64,000 nt of DNA from Desmodesmus armatus (GCA_007449985.2 VIIQ02000093.1:248001-312000), one strand, 5' to 3'; counted from the first letter of the stretch, positions 1 to 12,353 are shown. The notes: generated by a model not told the origin, from the letters alone. Numbers and translations are program-made.

Positions 1-1587
1 AATGCGCTGCTGTGTTAGTGGCTTGTCACCAGCAGCAGGGGCCCAGGCAGGCAGTGGGGGTGGCTGGACGCTGGCCTGGTTGCTAGCAGGGCAGCTGCCA
101 GCTGGTGCAGGGGGCTCTGCGACAACCTATGGAGTGCCAGCTGGGCAGCAGCAGCCGCGAATGCCATTTTCGGCATAGTCGGCTATAGGCAGCAGCAGCA
201 GGTGCAGGGTTGTGGGTGGCTTGCGGTGCTGGACCTGCAATTAGCAGCAGCAACAGCAGCAGTGTCACCAGCTTTTCTAGGGGTCCAGCCAGGCAATAGG
301 GTTGGCTGCACTGCACCCCCGCGACCAGGCAGCTGCTGGCTGGTGCAGGGGGACGCTGGACAATGTGTGGAATGACAGCTGCAGGGCATCAGCAGTCCCG
401 CTGGGGGAGCAGCCGCCTGCACCAACCCAGCGGCTTTGGGGATAGTCTGTTGGGTGGCAGCTGAGCCACAGCATCGCTCAACAGGGCTGCAGCAGCGGCT
501 GCAGCAGCATGTTGTTAGCTGCAGTGAGCAATGCTGCTACAGTATTTTCTTCAGCAGCAGGGCTTGTTTTCTCTATTGCTGCATGGGTGAGGATGGTGTA
601 GGTAGTATGTGTTGTGTGCCTGTTTGCCCAGAGGCTAGGGCATCAGCCTTCTGTTGGCCCTGGCAGCTGAGAGGGTGGGGGCTGGGGGCAGCCGCAGAAG
701 CATTTGGAGTGGGTGTGTTTACAGCAGCAGCCCTTTTGCCGCCTGCACAGGCTGCCGCTGGCGAAGGGGCGTGGCTTGTGCTGCAACATGTGAACGTGAT
801 TGTGCTGTAGTGTGTTGATGTATATGCTCCACCTGTGGGGCACAGACCGTGTCGCAGGAGCTTGTATCATAGTGGTATGCATTTGTTTTATGGATGTTTG
901 CTTCTATGTTGTGGGTAGGACAGGGCTGAGCAGCATCAGCACACCAGCAGTGCTGCCCTGCAGCATGGTTGACAGTCTGCATGTACTGCAGCTCTGTGAC
1001 TGTTGCCAACCGGCCTTTATTCTGCCCTTCCTGTTCCAACCGCCCTTTGATGCTTCCCTGGTGGAGGCAGGGTAGGGGGTGCTGTGTATGGCAGATGTTC
1101 GTGCTCGATTGCGGCAACTTCAAATGAATCTTATCTAGGCGGCGACTGGTTGGCATGGATTGTGCCTAGAGGGCATGCCTTCATTCGTTGGGCAGCTGTC
1201 AGTCACACGCCACATGCAAGTGACACTTGTGGTAGCAGCATGTACTGGTTTGCAAAGCACTCACACAGCTCTTCAAACAGCAGCGATCCTAGTCATCTGA
1301 GCCAGGGCTGCTGCCCTACATGCAGTTGCACACATAGACCAAGCTCCATGTGCAGCACAGTCTGGCGGCAGCCAACCTGGCAATATCAGGTTTTCACTCA
1401 CACACCTACATGCGTGTGTTACATCTGCCGCAATCAAGCCTCACACAATGGGAAGCCTGGGTAGCAGCCAAACTTGAACAGCTCATTCAGATATGCCCTG
1501 ATACTATGCGAGCATCAATCACAAACAAGTTAGAAAGGCAATACACCCCAACACTCTCATCACACTTGCAACAACCCCAGCAAGCCA
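1..1587. other. left edge, no gene recognised
   Basis: The first 560 bases are rich in CAG/CTG triplets and contain two related stretches around 95-180 and 335-420 with a shared CTGGTGCAGGGGG core, so part of this is an old local duplication. Open frames here are compositional and carry no domain I can name. From about 560 to 1587 I see no gene. It lies downstream of minus-strand gene A. Confidence 0.5.
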
Positions 1588-1666
1588 TCAGCACCATTCC
1601 TCGGTACACATTTTGGTACTGCTCAAGTCGGCGGCCTCGTGTAACGCGACACCTGACAGGTCCCAC
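1588..1666 (-). pseudogene. decayed OGFOD1 terminal-exon copy behind LRR gene A
   Basis: A splice acceptor (TTGCAG then GTGGGA) at 1666 opens a frame beginning RWDLSGVALHEAADL and ending at a stop at 1588. The start RWD, in the same phase, and the position 405 bp past the stop of gene A match the other nine relics of the OGFOD1 last exon (intact original 23203-23326, [13 protein letters not shown]). Only the acceptor and first residues are convincing here, so this is the weakest of the longer relics. Confidence 0.4.
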
Positions 1667-2070
1667 CTGCAAGGCCATTGGCCATTGTCAGCACAGGAGG
1701 CAAGTCGGGCCTCAAGTGTGTAACCCCGACAGCATGTGCTGACAACACAGTGACAGACTCCACATGCGCTTGGAGGGAGCAGGGCTGCCAGCGTCACAAG
1801 TTTGTTGGTATGTGTCATACCTTGCTCCACATGATTGGCATGCCTCACAAGGAGCTGCTTCCTGTTGCTGCCTTCCCTTGCTGACGAGGCACCAACACCA
1901 ATACAGCAACAGTATGTACACCAGCTTCCTGCTGCTCCTGACATCCACATACAGCTGTCATGCTGGGTGTGCGATAACTCAATACCAAAGCATGCACTAT
2001 CTTACAGACGATACAGCAAACAGTAGACTCACTTGGAGTTGATGCTGCTGCATCAGTGCGTGTCTCAGAC

Positions 2071-3922
2071 TCACTGGGCCAGTGCTGCAGCCGCTTGCTG
2101 TGCCACTTCAGGGTCAGGGTGGTCGAGGTGCAGCTGTAGGAGCTGCCGCCACACTGGCTCGAGCTTTCTCCCATGACAGCCACCTGCCAAGCAGTCAAGG
2201 CAGCGCTTCTCATATAGTATACTCACTGATGCCGTATTGCTGGGGTGCATGCAACCTAGCCACACTCAAGTGATGCATGTGTGCAATCAACCCATGCTTG
2301 CTTACCCAATTCCCAGGCCACACCAAACATGCCTCAGAATCAGTGGCTGGGATGCATGCTGTAAGACACCATCAGCTGTTGACATAGCAGGCAAGGCCCA
2401 AGATCAGTTTGGTCCTGTTGACCTGTCTGGATAGCAACGCCCAGACGCAATAGGCAGGCAGAGAGACAAGTCAGAAGTGACCCCACTCACCCTGCATGTG
2501 AATGCCATGTGCATGATTGCAGATGCGGCCATCATACTCAAGCATGGTCAGCTGCTGCAGCTCTGTTAGTTGCAGCAACGAGCCCTGCTCCTGGAGGTGT
2601 GATGAGGCAGCCACGCCCAGCTCCCTCAGCCCTGTCAGCTGACACACCGCCTGCACAAACTCTGCTGTGCCGTAGTTCCAGTCACAATGCAGTCTCTGCA
2701 GCCCGCTCAGCCCCTGCAGTGGGGCCAGCAGCTCTGCACTGCACTGCAGGCACCACATCTTTATGGACCGCAGGCCAGGGCAGCAGCTGACAAGGCGGCT
2801 GCCTTCAGGAGCTAGGGCACATTCGCCTATTGGCTCCAGAGCCCCTGTGATACTAAGTGACTGCAGGTTTGACAGCTGCCTGCCAGTAGGGAACAGGTGC
2901 TGCCACACACCTGCTGGCAGTGTGCAGTTGCTGATGTCGAGGTGCTGCAGCTTGCTGCTGGCTGTCAGGGCTGCATAGGCTGATGCAGGAGTGTAGCTCT
3001 TGTGCAACATGCCATACACGCTGAGGTGTGTCAGCTGCTGCAGGGGCTGCAGGTGGGACAGCAGCTGTGCCACCCCTGCCGCACCCCCAAGTACCTGACA
3101 GCCGAGCAAAGCCAGGTGCTGCAGCTGGGTCTTGCCAGCCAGGGCACCTGGCTCTACCTCCATACTGTACAGCACCTCCAGCAGTGTGAGGTGCTGCATG
3201 CCCGACAGTATGCTGGAGGTAACCACTGCTTGCTCCAGCCAGCCAAGCCGGAGACCGACTAGACGGGTCAAGGCCTGCAGCGGCTGCAGGGCAAGGCTGG
3301 CCTCATCAGGGCGCACTACCTCGATACAACACAACTCAAGATAAGTGAGATGCTGCAGCTGCTGCAACACCCCAGAAGGAAACTGTACAGACTCACCACC
3401 ATCCAAGAGGCCGCTGATGCTGAGGTGCTCCAGCCCAGCAGGCAGCTGCGACAGCGCTGCAGCCAGAGCCTCAGCCGCCCCACTGTCAAGCACCACACAG
3501 TCAATGAGACGCAGCTGCTTGAGGGCTGCTAGTGCAGCAGCAGCCCCCAGCACGCCCTGGCAGCCATTGCCCGGCTGCAGCTGCAGGCTGAGGTAGCGAA
3601 GCTGCAGGCTGCTGAGCTGCAGCTGTGGAGGCAGCTGGCGCAGGTGGGGCCGAGGGCGCAGAATTCCCGTGAGCTCAAGGCTGTCAAGAAGCTGACCATG
3701 CTTGCCCAGGTACACCGTCATGCCGTCCATCTGCTGCTGAGGCCGCTGTCCAGACAAACGCAAGGTGATGCTGCGCAGCACCATCACAGCTGCCTGATGC
3801 AGCTTGCTGTGGGCCCTGGCGGCACTGAACAAGCTGCGCTGGTCGTGTGCTGCACAGCACTGCAGCACCTGCAGCAGGCAGGGGTCCGGCAGTGCCAGCA
3901 GCGAGGACCCCTCATCTGCCAT
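2071..3922 (-). CDS. F-box/LRR protein A
   Basis: Two exons, complement(2071..2183, 2491..3922), give 514 residues. Residues about 8-50 (LLALPDPCLLQVLQCCAAHD, then RSLFSAARAHSKLHQAA) match an F-box. About 80-475 is a run of leucine-rich repeats, of which LQHLDISNCTLPAGVWQHLF is the best conserved. Exon 2 ends in a HEAT-like motif, LHLDHPDPEVAQQAAAAL. F-box/LRR proteins normally bind SKP1 through the F-box and present a substrate to a cullin-RING ubiquitin ligase; this copy's substrate is unknown. The start is chosen because a splice acceptor (CACAG) lies 2 nt before the ATG, as in the paralogues; a 5'-UTR intron at 3925..4114 is predicted. The donor GGGTGAGT at 2490 is phase 1. Exon 2 is 113 nt, 9 nt longer than the family norm. 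No frame break is seen. Confidence 0.85.
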
Positions 3923-4323
3923 TCCTGTGAGGACAGCATGGTAACAAAACAGCAGCGAAAAATGTGTACTTATGTTGCCAAGCCACCTCTGAGGTGAAGT
4001 GAGCTCACTGTCTTAAGCGATTGGAAGGAAGAGCAGCATGCTAGCAGCACTGTGCTGCCACTATGATTGGCCATGCTAACCACAGGGGCCTCTGCCTTCG
4101 CCGCTGCCAATTACCTGTGAAAGTCCCGTATCAAACTTGCAGTCTCAGATCCACTGTTCGTGGACACAACAGCTGCTGCAGATCCACTCAGATCACAAAA
4201 TCAACCAGAAGACAGCAACTTTGTCAGACGACGGTGGACTTGTGGGTTAAACATTCATTCGTCGAATTCTTTGTTTGGTGTGGCATTCATGCGGTTTTAC
4301 AGGACCGCCATGGATCCTGGGGT

Positions 4324-4344
4324 ATGATGTGTCGTGCTGGGCCC
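4324..4344 (-). promoter_or_regulatory. weak copy of the LRR-family upstream element
   Basis: TGATGTGTCGTGCTGGGCCC resembles the element found upstream of other family members (GTGATGCGTTGTGCTGTGGC, on the plus strand for minus-strand genes). It lies about 400-420 bp before the ATG of gene A, the same distance as elsewhere. The match is poorer than in the other eight units. Confidence 0.4.
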
Positions 4345-5133
4345 AAGACTGCTGTGTCAAAGCAGCTGCGACCATATAAGGAAAACGTCAAAGCCTCCCC
4401 AATTGGCAGCGTGTCACCAAGGCACCTAGAAAGAGAGAGCAGCACTGTGCTGACAGTGTCATTGGATGACAGGGGTCCCTGCATGTTCTGCTGTTGCCTC
4501 CCTGTTGCAGCACAGTGGTCTCGGAATCACTGCTTGTGGAGACATGTTGAGTTCGAGTGCGTGGTGTCACATCAATTCACACCAACAAAGCAAAATTGTA
4601 CGTGAATGTAGATAGCTGTCAGGCATTCTCATCGCTTGGCACAACATATGTGCGCCCCAGTCACTGGCAGTGTGATGTTACTGGCCAGTTTGGTCCGGAC
4701 CAGGATCCTGACAGAAGGTGTGGGTGTGGCGCTGTCGCCCAAGTGCTCAAAAGCTGTGACCCTGCTGCAGGCAGACTGACAGCATGGTGGCGTCTTGATG
4801 TGCAATGAATCCTCAGGCTAGGAAGAGACGTCTGACTGCCATAGCAGCACTACAGGGCTACCACTGGTAAAACTCATACACCTGGGTATGGTCCAGGTGT
4901 GGCAACCAAGCCCAGCATCCCAGCCATTCCCAGGCAACGTGGAGAGAGATGCGTGTTACCTGAAGCTGGTCATACGGCTGTAAACACAAACACTCTCAGC
5001 ACCACAATCAAAGCTGTCGGCAGCTGCCAGCACTGTCCTGCACGCCCATGTTCACACACCACCGCTGCAATGGCTTGCCCATTGCTCAGCCTGATGCTAC
5101 TACTGCTGCTGCTCCTCCTGCCCTAGTGGTATG
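4345..5133. other. spacer between LRR units A and B
   Basis: Intergenic DNA upstream of gene A and downstream of gene B. AGCAGCACTGTGCTGACAG at about 4438 recurs in the upstream regions of genes B and C, which marks shared unit history. No open frame with a recognisable domain. Confidence 0.5.
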
Positions 5134-5195
5134 TCAAGACATGGGTGGGTGCACGCCATCGTCCTCAGGCACATCGTCAGCACACACCATACCAC
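5134..5195 (-). pseudogene. OGFOD1 terminal-exon relic behind LRR gene B
   Basis: After an acceptor (TGTGCAG) at 5196 the frame reads RWYGVCADDVPEDDGVHPPM and stops at 5134. The OGFOD1 last exon reads [20 protein letters not shown] from the same phase. This is one of the best preserved relics in the array. It lies 610 bp beyond the stop of gene B and probably serves, if anything, as a 3'-UTR exon, because gene B's reading frame already ends in exon 2. Confidence 0.7.
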
Positions 5196-5804
5196 CTGCA
5201 CATCAGGTGACAGAAAAGAGCAGAAGGCATATGGCACATGCATGTCAGATCAGACTCAGCACACAGACAGCATTGGCCCACGTAAACATTTGAAACCAAG
5301 GTATGCAATGGCTGGTGTAAGTCACAGGACAACTAGTACCACGCGCATATGCTACAGCATGCAACAGCTGAGGATGCCTCCGATTATCCCGCCACCTTTC
5401 ACTGCCGTCCACACGGTGTTGTGGGTCCCAATAGGTCAACAGAAACAGGATGGATGCACACAATGCAACTGTGTTGGTGTTGGTGCTGGAGATTGGTTGT
5501 TGCTGTCTGTCTATGCTAGGAGGTGGCCAAACTTGGGGTTGGACCCCAACACAGTCAGTGAGTGCTGCATATCATGCATGCTTCACACAGAACCCAAACC
5601 ATGCTGCATCCCCAGGGTTAGAAAGCCCAGCACAGCCATACCATTACAAGACTTGTTCATGGCCAGGTGCTGCTGGTGACCCATACTGTGCTGGTAAACA
5701 GGACCATGTGCCACTGCCAGATTTTCCCATAGTGCCACATGCCGGTGTACGCATCATAGCCGCTTGATCACATGACACCCACCTGCTGCTTGTGCACAGT
5801 CTGA

Positions 5805-7687
5805 TCACTGCAAGTCTTCCAGTGCTGCAGCCACCTGCTGTGCCACTCCAGGATCAGGGTGATCAAGGTGGAGCTGTAGAAGCTGCCGCCACACCGGCTC
5901 ATCACCACCTGCCAACAACCATAGCAGCAGTCAAGGCAACAGCAGCCACAGACTCCTGATAACTGTGCCACTTGATCATTGTGCCACTTGGCTGAACGGT
6001 GGAGTTACCCCATGCATGCAACACATCTAAAAGTACAAGCAAGTGACGCACCATGCGCCGATGTCGTGAAGCAGAATGCCCCCCAAGCACACAGGGGGCC
6101 ACAGTGGGGCTGCACCTTTGTCAGACACCAACACGCAGAGACATGCAGGGCGAGGCACACACAGCCTGGTTGTCATGGTGATGTTGTCCCTGTCAGGAAA
6201 AGGCACGCAAACGGTGGTCAAACAAGGATACCACCTGAAGTGACTGGCACCTCACCTGACAATTGGACATCATCCCAGTAATGCCCTGTTGGGGTGGTGT
6301 AAATCAGCTTGGTCAGCTGCTTCAGCTGCGTCAGTGGCAGCAACCCCTCATGCCTCATGCGCGGAGGACCCCACACGACCAGCTCCCTCAGCCCTATCAG
6401 CTGACACACCGCCTGCACAACCCCTTCGTCTGCTGTGACATAGTCCCACTGACAGTGCAGTGCCTGCAGCCCGCTTAGCCCCTGCAGTGGGGCCAGCAGC
6501 TCCGCACTGCACCGCAGAAACCGGACGTTCAACGACTGCAGGCCAGGGCAGCAGCTGACAAGGCGGCTGCCCTCAGGAGCTGGGGCAGCCCCTGACGGCT
6601 GCGTGACACCTGTGAATATGAGAGTGTGCAGGTTTGGTAGCTGCCTGCCAGCTGGAAACAGGTGCCACGCACCTGCTGGCAGTGTGCAACTGCTGATGTC
6701 AAGGTGCTGCAGCTTGCTGCTTGCTGTCAGGGATGCGTAGGCTGATGCAGAAGGGTTGCCCCCCTCTACAACCCGCAAGCTGGCGTTCAGGCTGAGGTGT
6801 GTCAGCTGCTGCATGGGCTGCAGATGAGACAGCAGCTGTGCCACCCCTGCTGCACCCCCAGCTAACTCACAGCGCAAACTCAGGTGCTGCATCTGGGTCT
6901 TACCAGCAAGAGCACCGTGCCCTAGCTGCATATCGTATGTCAGCTCCAGGCGCGTGAAATGCTGCATGCCTGACAACATGCTGGGGGTCACTACCTCCCG
7001 CAGACCGTTGAGCTTGAGACTTGCTAGCGCAGTCATTGCCTGCAGCGGCTGCAGGGCAGGGCTGGCTGCGTCCGGACCTACAACCCGAACAAACCCAAGC
7101 TCAAGGCAGGTGACGCGCTGCAGCTGCTCCAACACACCCGTTGAAAACCGCACCAGATCCCTTGATTTGGTGTACAAACTATTGATGCTGAGGTGCTCCA
7201 GCCCAGCAGGCAGCTGCGACAGTGCTGCAGACAGCGCCTCAGCTGGACCATCGTCAAGCACCTTGACCGTGGTGAGCCGCAGCTGCTTGAGGGCCGCTAG
7301 TGCAGCAGCACCACCCAGCACGCCCTGCAAGCCTGAGCCTGGCTGCAACTGCAAGGCAAGGTGTTGAAGCTGCAGGCTGCTAAGCTGCAGCTATTGCGGC
7401 AGCTGGCAAAGAGACACTGGCTGATCAGTAACCTCATCTCCTTTGAGCTCAAGGCTGTTCACAAGCTGACCATGCTTGCCCAGGTACACCATCACGCCTC
7501 CCATCTGCTGCTGTTTGGACACATGCGCTTTGATGCTGTGCAGCACCAACACAGCTGCCTGGTGCAGCCTGCTGTGGGCCCTGGCGGCACTGAACAAACT
7601 GCGCTGGTCGTGTGCTGCACAGAACTGCAGCACCAGCAGCAGGCAGGGGTCTGGCAGCGCCAGCAGCAATGACACCGCACCTGCCAT
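5805..7687 (-). pseudogene. F-box/LRR gene B with an in-frame TAG
   Basis: Exons complement(5805..5908, 6256..7687) would give 512 codons, but codon 99 is TAG (7391-7393), at the point where paralogues read glutamine in the QLPPQLQLSSLQL segment. The frame is otherwise open on both sides, so this looks like one CAG-to-TAG transition. F-box residues LLALPDPCLLLVLQFCAAHD and the LRRs that follow are normal. Exon 2 is the standard 104 nt and codes LHLDHPDPGVAQQVAAAL. A 5'-UTR intron at 7691..7896 is predicted (AAAG|GTGAGC to CACAG). If translated, only the F-box and first turns would be made. It could also be a sequencing error or a recent null allele. Upstream DNA closely matches that of gene C, so B and C are recent tandem duplicates. 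Confidence 0.8.
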
Positions 7688-8109
7688 CACCTGTGGAGAC
7701 AGCAACACACGGAAGAACGTGTTTGTGTGGCCTAGTTGGTTCAAATTCAATACCTTCTCGAATTGTAGCCTGACTGTCGCTGTCTCGGTGTCCAAGGCAA
7801 GGGAGAGTAAGCTTGCAAACAGCAGCAGCACTGAGCTGACATGTCCCTGGACAGGGCTGATCACGGGAGGCCGTTGCCTGTGTTAATAACGCTCACCTTT
7901 GATGAGGTGCGACTAGCTAAGCACTTGGAGTTGGACGGCTACGTCAGAGTGCACTTGCCTCAAGTGGCAGATCGATGCTTACCCAGCAGGTACGACACTG
8001 TGCTTATTTCACAACGGAACGGATCAAAAATCATACCTTCAGACGTTCAACAAGTTACCGCCAATGTCCTTGCTGGGACAACTTTGGGTTTCACTGGTAG
8101 GCTTTGGCC

Positions 8110-8141
8110 AAGGTGTGATGCGTTGTGCTGTGGCTCAACTG
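8110..8141 (-). promoter_or_regulatory. LRR-family upstream element, gene B
   Basis: The stretch around GTGATGCGTTGTGCTGTGGC is nearly identical to the one ahead of gene C and clearly related to those ahead of D, E, P1, P2, P3 and P5. It starts 423 bp before the ATG of gene B. A TATA-like TATATAT lies just beyond it at 8146-8153 (upstream for gene B). Promoter or transcription-start function is inferred from conservation and constant spacing only. Confidence 0.55.
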
Positions 8142-8879
8142 CGCAGTATATATGCAGCATGCTACACCCCCCTCCCCCATCAAATCGTATGGGGCCTCGA
8201 ACAATTCCTACTGATCTCATTTTGTAATGAACATGGGAACATTGTATGCTTCATAGGGCTCTGGTTACGCAATGTGTTCCAATCACACTCAGTGCCTGGA
8301 GGGTGACGACTTGTTTACATTCAATGTAATGTCAATGATTGGCAACATTATCCAGACTCTTCAGCATGCGCAACAGGACAAGGTGCATGAACAGCACTGA
8401 CTCGTTGCCACCACTTCATTCATAGCTACATTGATCATCAGAATAGTGCCTTGCCGTGCATGGCAGTATGGGAGCAGCTCAACTGCAATGCAGCAACTTG
8501 CTAGTAGAGGGTTTTCAATACAGAAACACACGAACTCTGTAGCAGCCACGCCCATCCAGAAATGCAAGCCGTCACGTGACGCCGTAGTTACACCCATACC
8601 AGGGGGAGAGATGCATATCATCTGCAGCTGGCCTCAAGCTGCACATCACAACAACTTCCACCTGCACTAGTGGTGCAGTACTGCCCAACAGCTCCCAGCC
8701 AGAACTGCCCGACACGCTGATACACACAGGTCACTGCTGCTGTGACGTGCCCCCCGCCCCCCCCCCCCTGGTGGGCTGGTGCTGACCATCATTCCGCTGT
8801 AGTAAGTCAAACGGCTACATTTGGGTCCACCCCCATCATCGTTTAGTCAAAAGCTCAACCAAAGCTCAACCAAAGCTCA
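8142..8879. other. spacer between LRR units B and C
   Basis: No gene recognised. It contains a C-rich run at about 8752-8768. Just before the relic exon, an 11-bp unit AAGCTCAACCA is repeated three times at about 8850-8882. Confidence 0.5.
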
Positions 8880-8901
8880 ACCGAGCCTCTCAGGTGGCCA
8901 C
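8880..8901 (-). pseudogene. minimal OGFOD1 terminal-exon relic behind LRR gene C
   Basis: Only the acceptor (GTCTGCAG) and a short frame, RWPPERLG then a stop, remain. It is recognised by the conserved sequence ahead of the acceptor (CCTGCTATGTGCTGTCTGC, compare TGTGCTGTC before the OGFOD1 exon) and by its position 412 bp past the stop of gene C. The same degenerate form follows gene D. Confidence 0.45.
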
Positions 8902-9312
8902 CTGCAGACAGCACATAGCAGGGGGAAACAAAGTGTTGCGGAATAATCAAGTGGAGGCGTGTTCAGCAACGGTTTTGTCAGCGACGGGCTTCACGTTTGT
9001 CGAGGATAGAGTGGGGCTGCCTGGCACTGGCTGGCTGTCACACCTAGCGACCAAGCACATGGCATGCCTCCAAAAGCCGCAACCCAGCGACATGCACCTG
9101 GGCACAAGCCTGGTGAACCTGAGGTTCAGGGGTCCCAGCCTGGCTACAACAGCAGCACAATCACCTGCTGTCCGATGTTGCTGTACTCCTAGAGCGATAC
9201 TGATCTGCAACAGGACCTGGCCTGAGCTGTGTGCTGTCGTCTCACCAACAGCCAATGCATCAAACCACGTTGCCAACAGTGCTGTCACACCCACCTTGGT
9301 GCTGCTGTCCAA

Positions 9313-11150
9313 TCACTGTGAGTCTGCCAGTGCTGCCTGCTGTGCCACTCCAGGGTCACGATGGTCAAGGTGGAGCCGCGCCAGCTGCCGCCACACAGGC
9401 TCATCGCCACCTGCCAACAACAGCAGCATCCAAGGCACGCCTCAGTCAAACAGCAACATGGTGGTGTTATCTCATGCATGCGGCATGCAACACATCCACA
9501 TCGCAATTATACATGGCGCCATCAGGCCGCTGATGGTACCAGGGACTGTCGGAGGTAGTGGCTCAGGCATTCACCTGTTGGAAACCAACAGGGACATGGC
9601 AGGCAAGGCACAAAACCAGCCTGCTGCCAGCACCAGTGGTGCTGTTGATTGGTCAGCAAACAACACCCAGACCTGCCATACGAGCAAAGACGTAACCTGA
9701 ATATGTTCAACGTACCTGACAAGTCCATACACTTTCCTGTTGAACCCCAATACTGCAGGCTGCTCAGCCGCTTCAGCTGCGTGAGTTGAAGCAACGACCC
9801 TTCCTCCTTCAGGTGTGCAGAGCCACGCACCTCCAGCTCCCTCAGCCCTGTCAGATGACACACCGCCTGCACAATAGCTGCTGTGGCATCGCCCCAACTG
9901 CAGTCCAGTGTGTGCAGCCGGCTCAGCCCCTGCAGTGGGGCCAGCAGCTCTGCACTGTAATGCAGAAAGCATGCCTTCAACGACTGCAGGCCAGGGCAGC
10001 AGCTGACAAGGCGGCTGCTTTCAGGAATTGGGGCATACTCGCCTGTCGGCAGCACAACACCTGTGACATCAAGTAGGTGCAGTTGCGGCAGCTGCCTGCC
10101 AGTAGGGAACAGGTGCTGCCACACACCTGCCGGCAGTGTGCAATGACTGATGTCGAGGTGCTGCAGTTTGCTGCTGGCTGTCACAGCTGCATAGGCTGCT
10201 GCAGGAGGGTTGCTGCCCTCAACAGCCCGCAGGCTGCGATCCACGCTGAGGTGTGTCAGCTGCTGCAGAAGCTGCAGGTGGGACAGCAGCTGTGCCACCC
10301 CTGCTGCACCCCCACTCATCACAAGGTCGTTCAAACACAGGTGCTGCAGCCGCGTCTTACCAGCCAGGGCAGCTGGCTCCACTGCACCTGAAAGCTCCAG
10401 GCATGTCAGGCGCTGCATGCCCGACAACATAGCAGAGGTGATGTCAGCAAGCTGGAAGCCTTTGACCCGCAACTCGCCCAGCTTGAGACCCACTAGCCGA
10501 GTCAAGGCCTGCAGCGGCTGCAGCGCAGGGCTGGCTTCGTCAAAGCCCGCTATCCCAAAATCACGAAGCTCAAGATAGGTGAGGTGCGGCAGCTGTTGCA
10601 ACACGCCAGCCGGAAATGCAAATGGCCCATCACTATACAGGTCAATGATGCTGAGATGCTTCAGCCCAGCTGACAGCTGCGACAGTGCTGCAGCCAGCGC
10701 AGCCGCCGCCCTGCCGGCAGGCAGATTGCATCGATGCAGCCGCAGTTGCTTGAGGGCTGCTACTGTGGCAGCAGCCCCCAGCACGCCCTGGGCGCCAGAG
10801 CCTGGCAGCAACTGCAAGCGGAGGCCCTCAAGCTGAAGGCTGCCGAGCTGCAGCTGTGGGGGCAGCTGACGGAGGGCCTTGAGGAGATGCCTATAACCAC
10901 GAATCACCCTGAGGTCAAGGCTGTTCACGTGCTGACTGTGCAGGCCCAGATACACCATCACGCCATCCATCTGCTGTTGTTGGGACACCTGCGCTGTGAT
11001 GCTGCCCAGCGCCACCACGGCTGCCTGGTGCAGTCTGCTGTGGGCCCTGGAGGCATTAAACAGGCTGCATTGGTCGTCTGCTGCACAGTACTGCAGCACT
11101 AGGAGCAGGCAGGGGTCTGGCAGTGCCAGAAGCAATGACACCCCTGCCAT
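9313..11150 (-). CDS. F-box/LRR protein C
   Basis: Exons complement(9313..9410, 9716..11150) give 510 residues. The F-box is at about 7-48 (LLALPDPCLLLVLQYCAADD) and LRRs follow to about 475. The frame is open throughout. The upstream in-frame ATG at 11231 is rejected because a family-wide splice acceptor (CACAG|GTG) sits 3 nt before the ATG at 11150; a 5'-UTR intron at 11154..11360 is predicted. The donor is TCAG|GTACGT at 9715. Exon 2 is 98 nt, lacking two codons of the HEAT-like motif (VAQQAALADSQ) without loss of frame. Predicted role: substrate receptor of an SCF-type ubiquitin ligase, inferred from domains only. Upstream and downstream DNA is shared with gene B (upstream) and gene D (downstream), in keeping with tandem duplication. 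Confidence 0.85.
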
Positions 11151-11583
11151 CACCTGTGGAGACAGCAACACACGGCAGAACGTGTCCGTAAACAGATACT
11201 GCAAGTTAATTACATGTGAAGACGTCCACAAGTTGTAGCCTGGTTGCAGTTATCTCGGTGTCCAGGGGAGATAGCTTGCACACAACAGCAGCACTGTGCT
11301 GACAGTTTTAGTGGACAGGGCTGATCACAGGAGGCTGATTCCTGTGCCGATGCTGCTCACCTGTATTTTTGTGCGCCTATTTTAACCATTTGGAGTTGGA
11401 CGGCTGCGTCAGAGTGCACTTGTCTTGAGTCAAGATGCTACTTTTGATAGATCGATCCTCACCTAGCCTAGCAGGTGCGATGAAGTGGGGTGCGACACTG
11501 TGCTTGATTCACTGGAACGGACCATACATCATACCATCACACAGTCAATACGCTTGCTGGCACAACCTGGGTAGGCTTTGGCC

Positions 11584-11620
11584 AAGGTGTGATGCGTTGT
11601 GCTGTGGCTCAACTGCTGCC
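11584..11620 (-). promoter_or_regulatory. LRR-family upstream element, gene C
   Basis: Near-identical to the gene B element (GTGATGCGTTGTGCTGTGGC core), beginning 434 bp before the ATG. The surrounding 11361-11620 matches 7896-8141 upstream of gene B over most of its length. Function is inferred. Confidence 0.55.
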
Positions 11621-12329
11621 CCCGCCAGCTCCCCCCCCCCCACCCCGGCCCCATCAAATCGTATGGGGCCTCATGTGCCCAACGGCCTGCTGATACTACT
11701 TCCTGTAGTGAACATGGGTGTTTTGTACGCTTCTTGGGGCTCTGCTGACGCATTGTGTTCCAATAACACTCGGTGCTCGGAGGTTGACAACTTGTTTACA
11801 TTGACACCAGTGTCCCAACACTCCAGCATGAGCAACAGGCCAAGGTGCATAAACAGCACTGACACGCTGCTACGACTGCCCCGTGCAGTCTGCACGGGTA
11901 GCTACACTCAACTTCAGGATACGGTTTAGGTAGTGCCGTGCTGTGCATGGCAGTATGGAGCAGCTCAGCTGCAGTGCAGCAAATACAGGGCTACCAGTCA
12001 CATCCCTAAGCACAGAAAACCTGCAGCAACCAATCCCAAACAGCTCATGCAGGGCGTTAACAGATACCACGGAGAAAGATGTGTGTCACATGCCGCTGGC
12101 CTCAAGTCGCACTTCACAGCTTCCAATTGCACTAGTGGTGCAATACTGTGCCACGCAACAGCTCCCAGCCAGCTGCCGGCACTGCCCAACACGCTGATAT
12201 ACACATGCCACTATGTAAATCTGCCACGCTCTGTAGGCTGCTGCTGCCCATCATCCCCCTGTAGTAACAAAATCAGCTCCACCAGGAGTGCACCCCATCA
12301 CCATGCAGTCAGAAGCGCAACTGAAGGCT
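11621..12329. other. spacer between LRR units C and D
   Basis: A C-rich run lies at 11631-11645. I recognise no gene. TGCCGTGCTGTGCATGGCAG at 11935 resembles TGCCGTGCATGGCAGTATGG at 8452 in the previous spacer, so this is duplicated unit DNA. Confidence 0.45.
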
Positions 12330-12353
12330 CAACCAAGCCTCCCAGGTGGCCAC
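12330..12353 (-). pseudogene. minimal OGFOD1 terminal-exon relic behind LRR gene D
   Basis: Acceptor TCTGCAG then RWPPGRLG and a stop, almost identical to the relic behind gene C. It lies 385 bp past the exon 2 stop of gene D. Confidence 0.45.

Noticed and set aside
7391..7393. TAG read as glutamine (variant nuclear code)
   Set aside because: No other gene here contains an internal TAG, and TAA/TGA act as stops as usual. One mutation is simpler.
9285..9506. Alternative frame of the LRR mini-exon (VAMSLCGGSWRGSTL type), open through to the following donor in several copies
   Set aside because: Frame 1 has conserved hydrophobic spacing, a stop at the same place in all ten copies, and length changes only in multiples of 3. 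The alternative frame is a by-product.
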